Part shown: piece by piece, positions 43,862-53,328 of the stretch
Position numbering within the stretch: position 1 is the stretch's first letter
How the letters are laid out: every line of letters begins with the position of its first letter
NCBI GenBank assembly: GCA_003577275.1
Contig: QEVO01000002.1
Location: forward strand, 496,001-560,000
Length of the DNA stretch: 64,000 bases
Reading direction: 5' to 3'
From: Pseudomonadota bacterium
Lineage (GTDB): Bacteria > Pseudomonadota > Alphaproteobacteria > Sphingomonadales > Govanellaceae
Position numbers and translations under genes: made by a program
The notes under the pieces: generated by a model
What the model saw: only the letters and a program-made list of their open reading frames with translations
Database searches by the model: none
Told to the model about the DNA's origin: nothing

Positions 43862-44464
43862 ATGCTTGAGGCGGTTATTTTTGATCTTGGCGGCGTGCTG
43901 GTGGACTGGGACCCCCGCCATCTCTACCGCGACCTCATTGCCGACGAGGCGGCCTTAGAGCGATTTGTCAGCGAAGTCTGCCCCATGTCCTGGCACCGCC
44001 GGCTTGACGCCGGGGGGTCGTTTGCCGCGGCGATCGCCGAGCGGATCACCCAATTTCCCAGGGAGGCCGCCCTGATCCGCGCCTATGACAGCGGCTGGCC
44101 GCGCATGTTCAAGGGCCACATCGCCGGCACGGTGGACCTCTTAAGCGCCCTCGACGCCGCCGGCATGCCGCTCTATGCCATTACCAACTTCCCGGCCGAA
44201 AAGTGGCCGGAGTTCCTCGCCGCCTACCCCTTCAGCCAGCGCTTTCGCGATGTCATCGTCTCGGGCCGCGAGGGGATCATCAAGCCCGACCGGCGCATCT
44301 ACGACCTGGCCGTGCGCCGCTTTCAGGTCAGGCCGGAGCATACGCTCTTTATCGACGACCGGGCGGACAATGCGGCGGCGGCCGCCGCACTGGGCTTCCA
44401 GACCCATCATTTCAGCGAACCGGCTCGTTTAGAGGCGGCGTTGCGGGAAGCCGGGCTGATTTAG
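43862..44464 (+). CDS. HAD-family hydrolase, haloacid dehalogenase/YihX-like
   Basis: The 200-residue protein has HAD motif I AVIFDLGGVLVDWDPRHLY (nucleophile Asp at about residue 8), motif II YAITNFPAE near residue 103, lysine GIIKPDRRIYDLA and motif IV TLFIDDRADN. The DLGGVL form places it with YihX-like phosphatases or 2-haloacid dehalogenases; the substrate is unknown. The start at 43862 is directly after the rpmJ terminator, so its promoter must be very close or transcription reads through. Confidence 0.88.
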   Translation: MLEAVIFDLGGVLVDWDPRHLYRDLIADEAALERFVSEVCPMSWHRRLDAGGSFAAAIAERITQFPREAALIRAYDSGWPRMFKGHIAGTVDLLSALDAAGMPLYAITNFPAEKWPEFLAAYPFSQRFRDVIVSGREGIIKPDRRIYDLAVRRFQVRPEHTLFIDDRADNAAAAAALGFQTHHFSEPARLEAALREAGLI

Positions 44465-44497
44465 GGCAGGCTACGTTCAAATAGAACACATATTTTA

Positions 44498-44609
44498 TGT
44501 CATCCCCGCGACCAGGCTACGCCGAAGCGAGGCTCCGGCTTCGCCTAGGCGAGAAGCGGGGATCCAGTTCTTTGATTTCATTATGGATTCCCGCTTACGC
44601 GGGAATGAC
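44498..44609. repeat. Family 2 palindromic repeat, extended copy
   Basis: From TGTCATCCCCGCGACC it continues through a nested GCCGAAGCGAGGCTC/GGCTTCGCC stretch and GGGGATCCAGTTCTTTGATT to TATGGATTCCCGCTTACGCGG and GAATGACG. It occupies the gap between the HAD and pyruvate kinase genes (both 3' ends). Confidence 0.8.
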
Positions 44610-44650
44610 GATTACAATTTGAAGGTTAAGTACGCCTATCGCAAATTTCC

Positions 44651-46078
44651 CTACGCGTGCTCTGAAGAAGCGCGGGCGATCCTGAGCGTATTGGTCTTGC
44701 CCGGCGATCCGAACGGCATGCCGGCCATGATCACCACCCGGTCGCCGATATCGACCAGATCGGTCTTCAGCGCCCAATGGCAAGCCTTGTTGATCATATC
44801 CTGGAACGACTTGGCGTCCTCGGTATGGACGCAGTGCAGGCCCCAGACCAAGGCCAGCCGGCGCGCCGTGGCGAGCTTGGGCGTCAATACCAAGAGGGGC
44901 TTTTTCGGCCGCTCCCGGGCCGCCCGAATGGCGGTCGAGCCCGAGGTCGTGTAGGTGACGATGGCGGCGGCGTTGATGGTTTCCGCCACCTGCCGGGCGG
45001 CGGCCGAGATGGCGTCCGCCGTGGTCGGCTCGGGGATCAACAGATCGCTCTGGACGGCGGCCAGGTACATAGGGTCAGATTCGACGGTGAACGCCACCCG
45101 ATCCATCACGCTGACCGCCTCGCAAGGGTAGGCTCCCGCCGCCGATTCTCCCGACAGCATGATGGCGTCGGCGCCATCGAACACCGCATTGGCCACATCC
45201 GACACCTCGGCCCGGGTGGGCACCGGCGAATGGATCATGGATTCCAGCATCTGAGTGGCGACGATCACCGTCTTGCCGCTAGCCCGCGCCCGCCGCACGA
45301 TGCGCTTTTGAATGCCCGGCACTTCCTCCGGCGGCAGCTCGACGCCGAGGTCGCCGCGCGCCACCATGACGCCATCGGCTTCTTCCAGGATGTCATCGAG
45401 GGAGACGAAGGCCGACGGTTTTTCGATCTTGGCGATGATGCCGGCGCGGCCGGCAATGATGGCGCGGGCCTCACGCACATCCTCGGGCCGCTGCACGAAG
45501 GACAGCGCCACCCAATCGACGCCAAGCTTCAACGCGAAATCGAGATCCTTGCGGTCCTTGTCGGTCATCGCCGCCACCGGCAGCACCACGTGCGGCACGT
45601 TGACGCCCTTGCGATTGGACAGCTTGCCGCCGACCTCAACTTCGGTATCGATGTGGCTGGCGCCATGGCTTAACACCCGCAGGCGGATCTTGCCGTCGTC
45701 CAGCAACAGTCGCACGCCGCCGCCCATGACGCTGAAGATCTCCGGGTGCGGCAGAGTGACGCGCTCGACTGAACCCGGCGCCGCCTCCAGGTCGAGGCGG
45801 AAGCGCTGCCCTTCCGTCAGCGTCACCGCGCCGTCGGCAAAGGCGCCGATCCGCAGCTTCGGCCCCTGAAGATCGACCATGACGCCGATCGGCCAGCGGG
45901 CGTTTTCTTCCACCTTGCGGATGGTGTGATAAAGGGTGGCGATGTCGTCGTGCCGGCCATGGCTCATATTGAGGCGGAAGACATCGGCCCCGGCTTCATG
46001 TAGGTTGCGGATGGCATCCAGGGAGCTGCTGGCAGGACCAAGGGTGGCGATGATCCGGGTACTTCTTTGACGGTGCAT
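44651..46078 (-). CDS. pyk: Pyruvate kinase
   Basis: The 475-residue glycolytic enzyme makes pyruvate and ATP. It begins RSTRIIATLGPASSSLDAIRNLHEAGADVFRLNMSHG and has IIAKIEKPSAFVSLDDILEEADGVMVARGDLGVELPPEEVP (catalytic Lys and metal ligands) and VATQMLESMIHSPVPTRAEVSDVANAVFDGADAIMLSGESAAGAYP. The C-terminal regulatory domain is present. It is divergent from the N-formylglutamate amidohydrolase gene. Confidence 0.96.
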   Translation of the reverse strand: MHRQRSTRIIATLGPASSSLDAIRNLHEAGADVFRLNMSHGRHDDIATLYHTIRKVEENARWPIGVMVDLQGPKLRIGAFADGAVTLTEGQRFRLDLEAAPGSVERVTLPHPEIFSVMGGGVRLLLDDGKIRLRVLSHGASHIDTEVEVGGKLSNRKGVNVPHVVLPVAAMTDKDRKDLDFALKLGVDWVALSFVQRPEDVREARAIIAGRAGIIAKIEKPSAFVSLDDILEEADGVMVARGDLGVELPPEEVPGIQKRIVRRARASGKTVIVATQMLESMIHSPVPTRAEVSDVANAVFDGADAIMLSGESAAGAYPCEAVSVMDRVAFTVESDPMYLAAVQSDLLIPEPTTADAISAAARQVAETINAAAIVTYTTSGSTAIRAARERPKKPLLVLTPKLATARRLALVWGLHCVHTEDAKSFQDMINKACHWALKTDLVDIGDRVVIMAGMPFGSPGKTNTLRIARASSEHA

Positions 46079-46122
46079 GAGACTGGTTTTTTCTAAGGTG
46101 AGCAGAGTTTTAAGTGGAGAAG

Positions 46123-46920
46123 ATGCTAGCCAAAGTATCGCACGGCGAGACTAATCTCAACCCAGAGAACGAGGTTGTTGAAATCTTAAACCCCGGCGGC
46201 GCGGCGGATATCCTGTTGGTGTGCGATCACGCCAGCGCTCATATCCCCGCGGCTTACGCCGACCTCGGCCTGCCGGCGGCCGAACGGCAACGCCATATCG
46301 CCTGGGACATCGGCGCGGCGGAGCTGACCCGAGCCTTGAGCGCCCGTCTCGACGCCGCCGCCATTCTGGCCCGCGTCTCCCGCCTGGTGATTGATGTCAA
46401 CCGCGACCTGACGGCCGATAATTTGATCCCAACGGTCAGCGACGGCACCGTCATTCCCGGCAACGCCCACCTGACCCTGGACGAGCGGCGGCATCGGATC
46501 GCCAGCTATTACCAGCCGTTTCACGCCGCCGTCGACGCCCGCGTGCGCGCCTTGGTCGGCCATGGCCGCGTGCCGCTGATCATCGGCGTCCACAGTTTCA
46601 CGCCGGTGATGAACGGCGTCCGCCGGCCGTGGGTGGCCGGCCTGTTGTGGAACCGCGACCACCGCCTGGCGCATGCCTTCCTGGCCGCCTTTCGCCGGCG
46701 CGGGCTGATGGCGGGCGACAATGAGCCCTACTCCGGCCGTTCCCTGTTCTATACCATGGAGCGTCACGGCGCCGCCCATGGCCTGCCGCAAACCACCCTG
46801 GAAATCCGCCAGGACGAGATTGGCGACCCTGAAGGGGTGGCGCGCTGGACCCGGATCGTCAGCGACGCCATCACCGAGATCGCCAGCCGGCCGGAGCTGA
46901 AGGAACGGCGGCATTATTAG
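46123..46920 (+). CDS. N-formylglutamate amidohydrolase family protein
   Basis: The 265-residue product has the FGase pattern LLVCDHASAHIPAAYADLGLP near residue 30, HIAWDIGAAELTRAL, LVIDVNRDLTA, PLIIGVHSFTPVMNGV and TLEIRQDEIGDPEGVARW, which contain the metal-binding residues. Characterised members release formate from N-formylglutamate in histidine breakdown, but no hut genes are nearby. I prefer the ATG at 46123 with GGAG upstream; a GTG at 46114 is also possible. Confidence 0.88.
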   Translation: MLAKVSHGETNLNPENEVVEILNPGGAADILLVCDHASAHIPAAYADLGLPAAERQRHIAWDIGAAELTRALSARLDAAAILARVSRLVIDVNRDLTADNLIPTVSDGTVIPGNAHLTLDERRHRIASYYQPFHAAVDARVRALVGHGRVPLIIGVHSFTPVMNGVRRPWVAGLLWNRDHRLAHAFLAAFRRRGLMAGDNEPYSGRSLFYTMERHGAAHGLPQTTLEIRQDEIGDPEGVARWTRIVSDAITEIASRPELKERRHY

Positions 46921-46944
46921 ACAAGACGAGGAGTGCACAGAACC

Positions 46945-47250
46945 ATGGACAATCAGACCAGAACCGAACTTGAAGCAGCAGCCTTCCGCCGCCTCCTGGA
47001 CCACCTGCGCCACCGCACCGACGTGCAGAACATTGACCTCATGGGTTGGAGCGGCTTTTGCCGCAACTGCCTGGCCGACTGGTACAAGGACGCCGCAGCG
47101 GCGCGTGGCTTGGCCTTAAGCAAAGCCGAGGCGCGCCAGATCATCTACGGCATGCCCTATGAGGAATGGCGGGACAAATACCAAACCGAAGCCAGCCCCG
47201 AGCAGCTGGCCCGCATGGACGCCAGCGTGGCGAAGAATAAGGGACATTGA
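46945..47250 (+). CDS. DUF1244 family protein
   Basis: The 101-residue protein contains AAFRRLLDHLRHRTDVQNIDLMGWSGFCRNCLADWYKDAA and IIYGMPYEEWRDKYQTEA, diagnostic of DUF1244. The FCRNC pair may bind metal. The function is unknown. It lies 24 bases after the N-formylglutamate amidohydrolase gene, a pairing frequent in Alphaproteobacteria. Confidence 0.88.
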   Translation: MDNQTRTELEAAAFRRLLDHLRHRTDVQNIDLMGWSGFCRNCLADWYKDAAAARGLALSKAEARQIIYGMPYEEWRDKYQTEASPEQLARMDASVAKNKGH

Positions 47251-47262
47251 ATAAATTTATCC

Positions 47263-47292
47263 TTGACGTCAATCGTCAATTTCACCTATGAT
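47263..47292 (+). promoter_or_regulatory. higBA promoter with operator-like palindrome
   Basis: TTGACG (47263) and TATGAT (47287) are 18 bases apart and form a good -35/-10 pair. TTGACG-TCAAT-CGTCAA (47263-47279) is an inverted repeat over the -35, a likely HigA site for autorepression. The predicted start site falls at about 47299, on the higB ATG. Confidence 0.6.
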
Positions 47293-47298
47293 CCATAC

Positions 47299-47583
47299 AT
47301 GATCCTGAGCTATCGCGACAAACGCACCAGGGCTTTTGCGGAAGGTAAGTTTGTCTGTGAGTTTCAGGGCTTTGATCGGCAAGCCTACAAGCGCCTAGAA
47401 ATCTTGGATGCAGCCAGTAGCGTTGACGAATTACGCGCGCTGCCAAGTAACCGTCTTGAAAGTTTAAGGGCCGATCGAGTTGGGCAATTCAGCATTCGCA
47501 TTAATATGCAATGGCGGATTTGTTTTGAGTGGCCGGAAGGCGCTCCAGGCCCTTCGAATGTTGAGATAATTGACTATCACTAA
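47299..47583 (+). CDS. higB: HigB-type toxin (RelE/ParE fold)
   Basis: The 94-residue protein MILSYRDKRTRAFAEGKFVC, with YKRLEILDAASSVDELRALPSNRLESLRADRVGQFSIRINMQWRICFEW, matches HigB, a ribosome-dependent mRNA interferase. Toxin-first order with higA 15 bases downstream is typical of hig loci. I use ATG 47299, which fits family length; the frame is open to 47263. No Shine-Dalgarno is visible and the promoter suggests a leaderless message. Confidence 0.92.
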   Translation: MILSYRDKRTRAFAEGKFVCEFQGFDRQAYKRLEILDAASSVDELRALPSNRLESLRADRVGQFSIRINMQWRICFEWPEGAPGPSNVEIIDYH

Positions 47584-47598
47584 GGAGCACAACCGAGT

Positions 47599-47895
47599 AT
47601 GCCCCGTCCCCCCATTCATCCCGGAGAAATTCTCGCCGACGAGTTGGCGGAACTTGCCGTCACGCCGACCGAGCTGTCCCGGCAGCTCAACGTTCCGCCG
47701 AACCGCATCAGTCAGATCATCAATGGCAAGCGCTCGATTACCGGCGACACTGCGCTGCGGCTCGGCCATTGGTTCGGCACCAGCGCTCAATTCTGGCTGA
47801 ACCTACAGGCGGCTTACGACCTTCGTGTCGCCGAGGCCCAGGTGGGGAATGAAATTGCGCGACTGCCGACGCGTCCCACTGCCCCTGCCGCCTGA
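47599..47895 (+). CDS. higA: HigA-type antitoxin
   Basis: The 98-residue protein starts [70 protein letters not shown], the XRE helix-turn-helix of HigA/VapI antitoxins. It would bind HigB and repress the shared promoter. The C-terminal tail is proline/alanine-rich and probably flexible. Confidence 0.94.
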   Translation: MPRPPIHPGEILADELAELAVTPTELSRQLNVPPNRISQIINGKRSITGDTALRLGHWFGTSAQFWLNLQAAYDLRVAEAQVGNEIARLPTRPTAPAA

Positions 47896-47995
47896 TAATC
47901 CTCGGCCCGCCACGAACCCAACATATTTTTCTAACACTGTATTAAGCTGTTGGCCGTATAATGGCGGGTCAAAACAACCAGCAACCAGGATACCC

Positions 47996-49351
47996 ATGAC
48001 GCGCAAATACTTCGGGACGGACGGCATCCGCGGACGGGCCAATAGCCACCCCATGACCGCAGAGATCGCCATGAAAGTGGGCATGGCGGCAGGCCGGCAG
48101 TTCACCCGCGGCGACCATACCCACCGGGTGGTGATCGGCAAGGATACCCGGCTGTCGGGCTATATGATCGAGCCGGCGCTGGCCGCCGGGTTCATTTCCA
48201 TGGGCATGGACGTGATCATGGTGGGACCGATGCCGACCCCGGCGGTGGCCATGCTCACCCGCTCGCTTAGGGCCGATCTGGGGGTGATGATCTCCGCCTC
48301 CCACAATCCTTACGAGGACAACGGCATCAAGCTCTTTGGCCCCGATGGCTACAAGCTCTCCGACGACATCGAACGCGAGATCGAGGCGCGCATGGACAAC
48401 GGCTATGCCGACCATCTGGCGCCGGCCGAGAAGCTCGGACGCGCTCAGCGGCTGGAAAACGCCGCCGGCCGCTATATCGAATACGCCAAGAACACGTTTC
48501 CCAAGCAGTTGCGCCTTGACGGCTTGAAAGTGGTGGTCGATTGCGCCAATGGCGCGGCCTACAAAACCGCGCCGGCGGTGTTGTGGGAACTGGGCGCCGA
48601 GGTGGTGCCAGTGGGCGTCGCGCCCAACGGCACCAACATCAACAAGGGCTGCGGCTCCACCGAACCGTCGTATGTGTGCGAGCAGGTGGTGGCGCACGGC
48701 GCGCATCTCGGCATCGCCCTTGATGGCGACGCCGATCGCATGCTGATTTCCGATGAGCAAGGGCAACTGGTGGATGGCGACCAACTGATGGCGCTGATCG
48801 CGCATTATTGGAATGTGTCGGAGAAACTGAAAGGCCGCGGCGTCGTCGCCACCATCATGTCGAATTTAGGATTGGAGAAGTACTTGAACTCCATCGGCCT
48901 GGAACTGGTGCGCACGCAAGTCGGCGACCGCTATGTGGTGGAGAAGATGCGCGACGGCGGCTATAACGTCGGCGGCGAGCAATCAGGCCACATCGTATTG
49001 AGCGACTTCACCACCACCGGCGACGGCTTGATCGCTGCGTTGCAGGTGCTGGCCGTGGTGATGCGCGCCGGCAAGCCGGTCAGCGAAGTGTGCCGCATGT
49101 TCACGCCATTCCCGCAGATCCTGCGCAACGTGCGCTATGCGGCGGGCGCCAAGCCGCTGGACGAGCCGATCGTCAAGCAGGCCATCGAAGCCGGCCAGAA
49201 TCGCTTGAACGGCAACGGCCGCATCGTCATCCGCAAGTCTGGCACCGAGCCGGTGATCCGCGTCATGGCCGAAGGCGAGGACCAGTCGCTGGTGGAAACC
49301 ATCGTCAACGACATCGTCACCACCGTCGAAGGCGTGTGCAAGGCGGCGTGA
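47996..49351 (+). CDS. glmM: Phosphoglucosamine mutase
   Basis: The 451-residue enzyme converts glucosamine 6-phosphate to glucosamine 1-phosphate for UDP-GlcNAc synthesis. It begins [29 protein letters not shown] and has the phosphoserine loop [17 protein letters not shown] near residue 101, the metal loop [14 protein letters not shown] near residue 240, [20 protein letters not shown] and the phosphate-binding [17 protein letters not shown]. The start at 47996 fits the family; the frame is open to 47825 through higA. Confidence 0.96.
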   Translation: MTRKYFGTDGIRGRANSHPMTAEIAMKVGMAAGRQFTRGDHTHRVVIGKDTRLSGYMIEPALAAGFISMGMDVIMVGPMPTPAVAMLTRSLRADLGVMISASHNPYEDNGIKLFGPDGYKLSDDIEREIEARMDNGYADHLAPAEKLGRAQRLENAAGRYIEYAKNTFPKQLRLDGLKVVVDCANGAAYKTAPAVLWELGAEVVPVGVAPNGTNINKGCGSTEPSYVCEQVVAHGAHLGIALDGDADRMLISDEQGQLVDGDQLMALIAHYWNVSEKLKGRGVVATIMSNLGLEKYLNSIGLELVRTQVGDRYVVEKMRDGGYNVGGEQSGHIVLSDFTTTGDGLIAALQVLAVVMRAGKPVSEVCRMFTPFPQILRNVRYAAGAKPLDEPIVKQAIEAGQNRLNGNGRIVIRKSGTEPVIRVMAEGEDQSLVETIVNDIVTTVEGVCKAA

Positions 49352-49381
49352 ATTAACAATTCAAATAGCCCTATAATAGAA

Positions 49382-49475
49382 CGTCATTGCGAGCCTCTTT
49401 AGAGGCGAAGCAATCCAGTGTCCCGTTACGCCTTGTTTATGGATTGCTTCGTCACTTGCGCTCCTCGCAATGACG
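49382..49475. repeat. Family 1 palindromic repeat
   Basis: It runs from CGTCATTGCGAGCCTC and GGCGAAGCAATCCAG to ATGGATTGCTTCGTC and CCTCGCAATGACG, between the convergent 3' ends of glmM and gshA. Confidence 0.85.
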
Positions 49476-49481
49476 GCGTGA

Positions 49482-50852
49482 TTAATACGCAAATTCCTTA
49501 AAGAGCGGCTCTAGGCGGCCATTCCAGCGGCCGTGGTAGGCTTCCAACAAAACTTCCGCCGGCGTGCGGCCATCCTCGACGATGGCGAATAGCGCGGACA
49601 GGAAATGCGCCTCGTCCTCGCAAAAGGTGTTGAATTTGCGCCGCCGCTTCAGGCCCTTTTCGGCGATGGCGAGCGTTTCTCTGGCGACCTCGCGCAAGGT
49701 GTAGCCGCGAAACGGCGTCTTCAGCCCCAGCCGCGGCACATGGCGGCGCAGTTCCTCCATCTCCTCGATGGTCCAATCCTTGATCAGCTCCGCCGCCGCA
49801 TCGAGCGCCACATCATCGTAGAGAAGGCCGACCCACAACGCGGGCAGCGCGCACAAGCGCCCCCACGGCCCGCCGTCGGCGCCGCGCATCTCCAGAAAAC
49901 GTTTCAGGCGCACTTCGGGAAACAACGTCGTCAAGTGATCGTTCCAGTCGTCCACGGTCGGTTTATGGCCGGGATACGCCGGCAGCTTGCCGGCCAGGAA
50001 ATCGCGGAACGATTGACCGGACGCATCGATATACTTGCCGTCGCGGTAGACGAAATACATCGGCACGTCGAGCGCATAATCCACGTAACGCTCAAAACCC
50101 ATGCCGTCCTCGAACACAAAGGGCAGCATGCCGCAGCGGTCGGGGTCGGTATCGGTCCAGATATGGCTGCGAAAGCTGACGAACCCGTTGGGCTTGCCTT
50201 CCGTAAAGGGCGAATTGGCGAACAGCGCCGTGGCCACCGGTTGCAACGCCAGGCTGACGCGAAACTTGCGCACCATGTCGGCCTCGGAGGAAAAGTCGAG
50301 ATTGACCTGCACGGTGCAGGTGCGAAACATCATGTCGAGGCCGAGATTGCCCTTCTTCGGCATGTAGGCGCGCATGATTTTGTAACGCCCCTTGGGCATC
50401 ACCGGCATGTCGTCGCGCCGCGCCTGGGGATGAAAGCCCGCGCCCAGGAACCCCAGCCCGAGCTCGTTGGCCACCGTCTTGACTTGCGCCAAATGGGTGT
50501 GCACCTCGTCGCAGGTCTGATGAATGGTCTCCACCGGCGCGCCGGATAATTCCAACTGGCCGCCGGGCTCCAGACTTACCGTCTGGCCGTCGAATTCCAG
50601 GGCGATGACGTTATCGCCCTCCCTCACCGGCCGCCAGCCGAAACGCTGCAAGCCTTCGAGCATGGCGCGGATGCCGCGCGGTCCGTCATAGGGAACGGGC
50701 GCCAGCGTGGCGAGATCGAAGCCAAATTTTTCATGTTCAGTGCCGATCCGCCAATCAGACAGCGGCTTGGACCCCGCCGCCAGATGATCGACCAGCGCCT
50801 GTTTGCTGTCGATGGCTGCGGCGGCCGCCGAACTCCCCTTACGTGTGCTCAT
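49482..50852 (-). CDS. gshA: Glutamate-cysteine ligase, plant/alphaproteobacterial type
   Basis: The 456-residue enzyme makes gamma-glutamylcysteine, the first step to glutathione. Characteristic sequences are [13 protein letters not shown] near residue 35, [70 protein letters not shown] and [16 protein letters not shown]. It is the last gene of rsmE / TMEM165-like / gshA on the minus strand. Confidence 0.95.
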   Translation of the reverse strand: MSTRKGSSAAAAAIDSKQALVDHLAAGSKPLSDWRIGTEHEKFGFDLATLAPVPYDGPRGIRAMLEGLQRFGWRPVREGDNVIALEFDGQTVSLEPGGQLELSGAPVETIHQTCDEVHTHLAQVKTVANELGLGFLGAGFHPQARRDDMPVMPKGRYKIMRAYMPKKGNLGLDMMFRTCTVQVNLDFSSEADMVRKFRVSLALQPVATALFANSPFTEGKPNGFVSFRSHIWTDTDPDRCGMLPFVFEDGMGFERYVDYALDVPMYFVYRDGKYIDASGQSFRDFLAGKLPAYPGHKPTVDDWNDHLTTLFPEVRLKRFLEMRGADGGPWGRLCALPALWVGLLYDDVALDAAAELIKDWTIEEMEELRRHVPRLGLKTPFRGYTLREVARETLAIAEKGLKRRRKFNTFCEDEAHFLSALFAIVEDGRTPAEVLLEAYHGRWNGRLEPLFKEFAY

Positions 50853-50961
50853 CCCTGCCCCTTATGGTCGCAAGAGGCCTAGACAGCCTCCGTCCGGTAG
50901 AAGTTGGGTTAGTTAGACCGAAGGACAAGCCCCCCGCAAGCGGATTGAAAGAAAAGTTCCT

Positions 50962-51531
50962 TCACAACTCGGCGAGCAGGATCGCTGCGCCAAAAATAAC
51001 GAACAGCGCCGCGGTGATCCAACGGATGATGGAAAGGGGTAAGCGCCGGGTAATCGCCTCGCCGAAGATGACCACCGGGATATTGGCGATCATCATCCCT
51101 AAGGTGGTGCCCAGGGTGACGGCGAAAACGGAATGAAAACGCGCCGCCAGCGCCACCGTGGCGATCTGGGTCTTATCTCCGATCTCGACCAGAAAGAACA
51201 GCATCAGGGTGGCGATAAAGGCGCCGAAATCCGGCACCCGCTTAGTTGTATCCGGGTCGATCTTGTCGGGGATCAGCGCCCACGCCGCCATGGCCAGGAA
51301 CGAGACGCCGACCGCGATCTGCAGCATTGTCGCCGGCACCAGCTCGGCGAGCCACAGACCCAGCGCCGCCGCCACCGTATGGTTGGCCAGGGTGGCAACC
51401 AGAATGCCCAAAATGATGGGCGCCGGCCGGCGATAGCGCGCCGCCAACAGCAGCGACAATAGCTGCGTCTTATCGCCGATTTCAGCGATGGCGACGGCAA
51501 TGGTGGAGGTAAAAAACGCATCAAACATCAA
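50962..51531 (-). CDS. TMEM165/GDT1 family cation exporter
   Basis: The 189-residue membrane protein has two copies of the family motif, EIGDKTQLLSLLLAARY near residue 17 and EIGDKTQIATVALAARF near residue 116, each at the start of a half with three membrane helices. UPF0016/GDT1 members (MneA, Mnx) export manganese or exchange Ca2+/Mn2+ with protons; that is the likely role. It lies 12 bases after rsmE. Confidence 0.92.
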   Translation of the reverse strand: MMFDAFFTSTIAVAIAEIGDKTQLLSLLLAARYRRPAPIILGILVATLANHTVAAALGLWLAELVPATMLQIAVGVSFLAMAAWALIPDKIDPDTTKRVPDFGAFIATLMLFFLVEIGDKTQIATVALAARFHSVFAVTLGTTLGMMIANIPVVIFGEAITRRLPLSIIRWITAALFVIFGAAILLAEL

Positions 51532-51543
51532 ACACCCGTTGAT

Positions 51544-52302
51544 TTAAGTTGACCGCCAGTCGCCGGCCAGGGACTGCCAGATAGCCAGGGCGGCGATGGC
51601 GGCGGTATCGGCGCGCAAGATTCGGGGGCCCAAGGCGACCGGCCTCACCGCCGGCAAGGCGCGCAACGCCGCCCGCTCGTCGGGATGAAAGCCGCCCTCG
51701 GGGCCGATCAGGACGGCGGCTGGCTGAGGGGCATCGGCGTTGAGCGCGGCGGCCAGCGGTTGGGCGTCGCCCGCCTCGTCGCAAAAGTAGAGCCGCCGGC
51801 CGGCCGGCCAGGCATCTATGAGCCGCATCAACGGCTGCGGCTCGGCGACTTTAGGCACATCCAGGCGGCCGCACTGCTCGGCGGCCTCGATGGCGTTGGC
51901 GATCAGCCGCGTCTCCTTGACCCGCTCGACGATGGTATAACGGGTCACCACCGGCTTGATCGCCGAGACCCCGAGCTCCACCGCTTTTTGCACCATGAAA
52001 TCGAGCCGGGCGCGCTTGACCGGCGCAAAGACCAGCCACAGGTCGGAACCGGCGACCTGCGCTCGCAGGCGCTCCCCCACCTTCGCCTCTGCCGACGTTT
52101 TGCTGAATTTCTCGATGATTGCCGACCATTCGCCGTCGCGGCCGTTGAACAGCGCCACGGCGTCCCCCGGCTTGCGGCGCATGACATGCTGAAGATAATG
52201 GGCTTGATCGCTCCCAAGGCGTATGATCGCCGACGGCGCGAGGGCATCGGCGACATAAAGCCGCAAGGGTGGGCGATAGGGGCCGATCTCGGACTCGCGC
52301 AT
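51544..52302 (-). CDS. rsmE: 16S rRNA (uracil-1498-N3)-methyltransferase
   Basis: The 252-residue SPOUT enzyme has an N-terminal PUA-like part (LRLYVADAL, RLGSDQAHYLQHVMRRKPGDAVALFNGRDGEW) and a knotted domain with AVELGVSAIKPVVTRYT, LIGPEGGFHPDERAAL and ALGPRILRADTAAIAAL (RADTA where RAETA is more usual). I start it at 52302 (MRESEIGPYRPPLRLYV); the frame is open to 52416, but that runs into the divergent ubiA leader. Confidence 0.92.
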   Translation of the reverse strand: MRESEIGPYRPPLRLYVADALAPSAIIRLGSDQAHYLQHVMRRKPGDAVALFNGRDGEWSAIIEKFSKTSAEAKVGERLRAQVAGSDLWLVFAPVKRARLDFMVQKAVELGVSAIKPVVTRYTIVERVKETRLIANAIEAAEQCGRLDVPKVAEPQPLMRLIDAWPAGRRLYFCDEAGDAQPLAAALNADAPQPAAVLIGPEGGFHPDERAALRALPAVRPVALGPRILRADTAAIAALAIWQSLAGDWRST

Positions 52303-52344
52303 AGGGCCGGACGATGGATTGGTGGATAAAGGGGCGCGCAGACA

Positions 52345-53283
52345 ATGACGGACGCTGAGGGGAATGGCAAGGGGGATCGCCCGGCGGATGCGGTGGTCGG
52401 CAACTGGGTGGATCATGCCCCGGCCTGGTCACAACCCTACCTGCGGCTCGCCCGCTTCGACCGCCCGATCGGCGCCTGGCTGTTGCTGTGGCCGTGCTGG
52501 TGGAGCGTCACCCTGGCCGGTCCCGGCTGGCGCCACCTGCCGCTCTACCTGCTGTTCTTCATCGGCGCGTTCGCCATGCGCGCGGCGGGCTGCGTTTATA
52601 ACGACATCGTCGACCGCGACATCGACGCCCAGGTGGAGCGCACCCGCCAGCGTCCCCTGGCCTCGGGCGCGCTCAGCCTAACGCAAGCAATCCTAATGAT
52701 GGCCGGGCTGATGCTGATCGGCCTGATGGTGCTCCTGCTGATGAACCCGTTCGCCATCGCGCTGGGGGCCAGTTCGCTGGCGCTGGTGGTGATCTATCCC
52801 TTCGCCAAGCGCTTCACCGATTGGCCGCAGTTGGTCTTAGGCCTCGCCTTCAACTGGGGGGCGCTTCTCGGCTGGGCGGCGGTCAAGGGCAACCTCGGGC
52901 TTGCCCCGGTGGCGCTTTATCTCGGCGGCATCTTTTGGACCCTGGGCTACGACACCATCTACGCCCATCAGGACAAGGAGGACGACGCCGTGGTCGGCGT
53001 GCGCTCCACCGCCCTCCTCTTTGCCGAGCATACCCGGTTGTGGCTCATTCTGTTCTACACCCTGACCATCCTGTTGTTTGCGCTGGCCGGCTGGCTCGCC
53101 GACCTGCACCGGATTTACTATTACCTCCTGGCGCTGGCCGCGCTGCATCTCCTGGTGCAAGTCGTTTGGGTCAATATCGACAACCCGCAGACCTGCCTGA
53201 AAGTCTTTCGCTTCAATCACCTCTTCGGCGGCATCGTGTTCGCCGCGCTCGCCCTCGCCCAACTGGTTGCGTGGGTGGGCTAG
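52345..53283 (+). CDS. ubiA: 4-hydroxybenzoate polyprenyltransferase
   Basis: The 312-residue inner-membrane enzyme attaches the isoprenoid tail in ubiquinone synthesis. It has about eight helices and both aspartate motifs: NDIVDRDIDAQVERTRQRPLASG near residue 88, and DTIYAHQDKEDDAVVGVRST near residue 207. It is followed 45 bases later by ubiD. Confidence 0.95.
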   Translation: MTDAEGNGKGDRPADAVVGNWVDHAPAWSQPYLRLARFDRPIGAWLLLWPCWWSVTLAGPGWRHLPLYLLFFIGAFAMRAAGCVYNDIVDRDIDAQVERTRQRPLASGALSLTQAILMMAGLMLIGLMVLLLMNPFAIALGASSLALVVIYPFAKRFTDWPQLVLGLAFNWGALLGWAAVKGNLGLAPVALYLGGIFWTLGYDTIYAHQDKEDDAVVGVRSTALLFAEHTRLWLILFYTLTILLFALAGWLADLHRIYYYLLALAALHLLVQVVWVNIDNPQTCLKVFRFNHLFGGIVFAALALAQLVAWVG

Positions 53284-53328
53284 GCCCTGTATGACTGATC
53301 GCTCGTGAAGGGACAGGGGCGATTTGGC

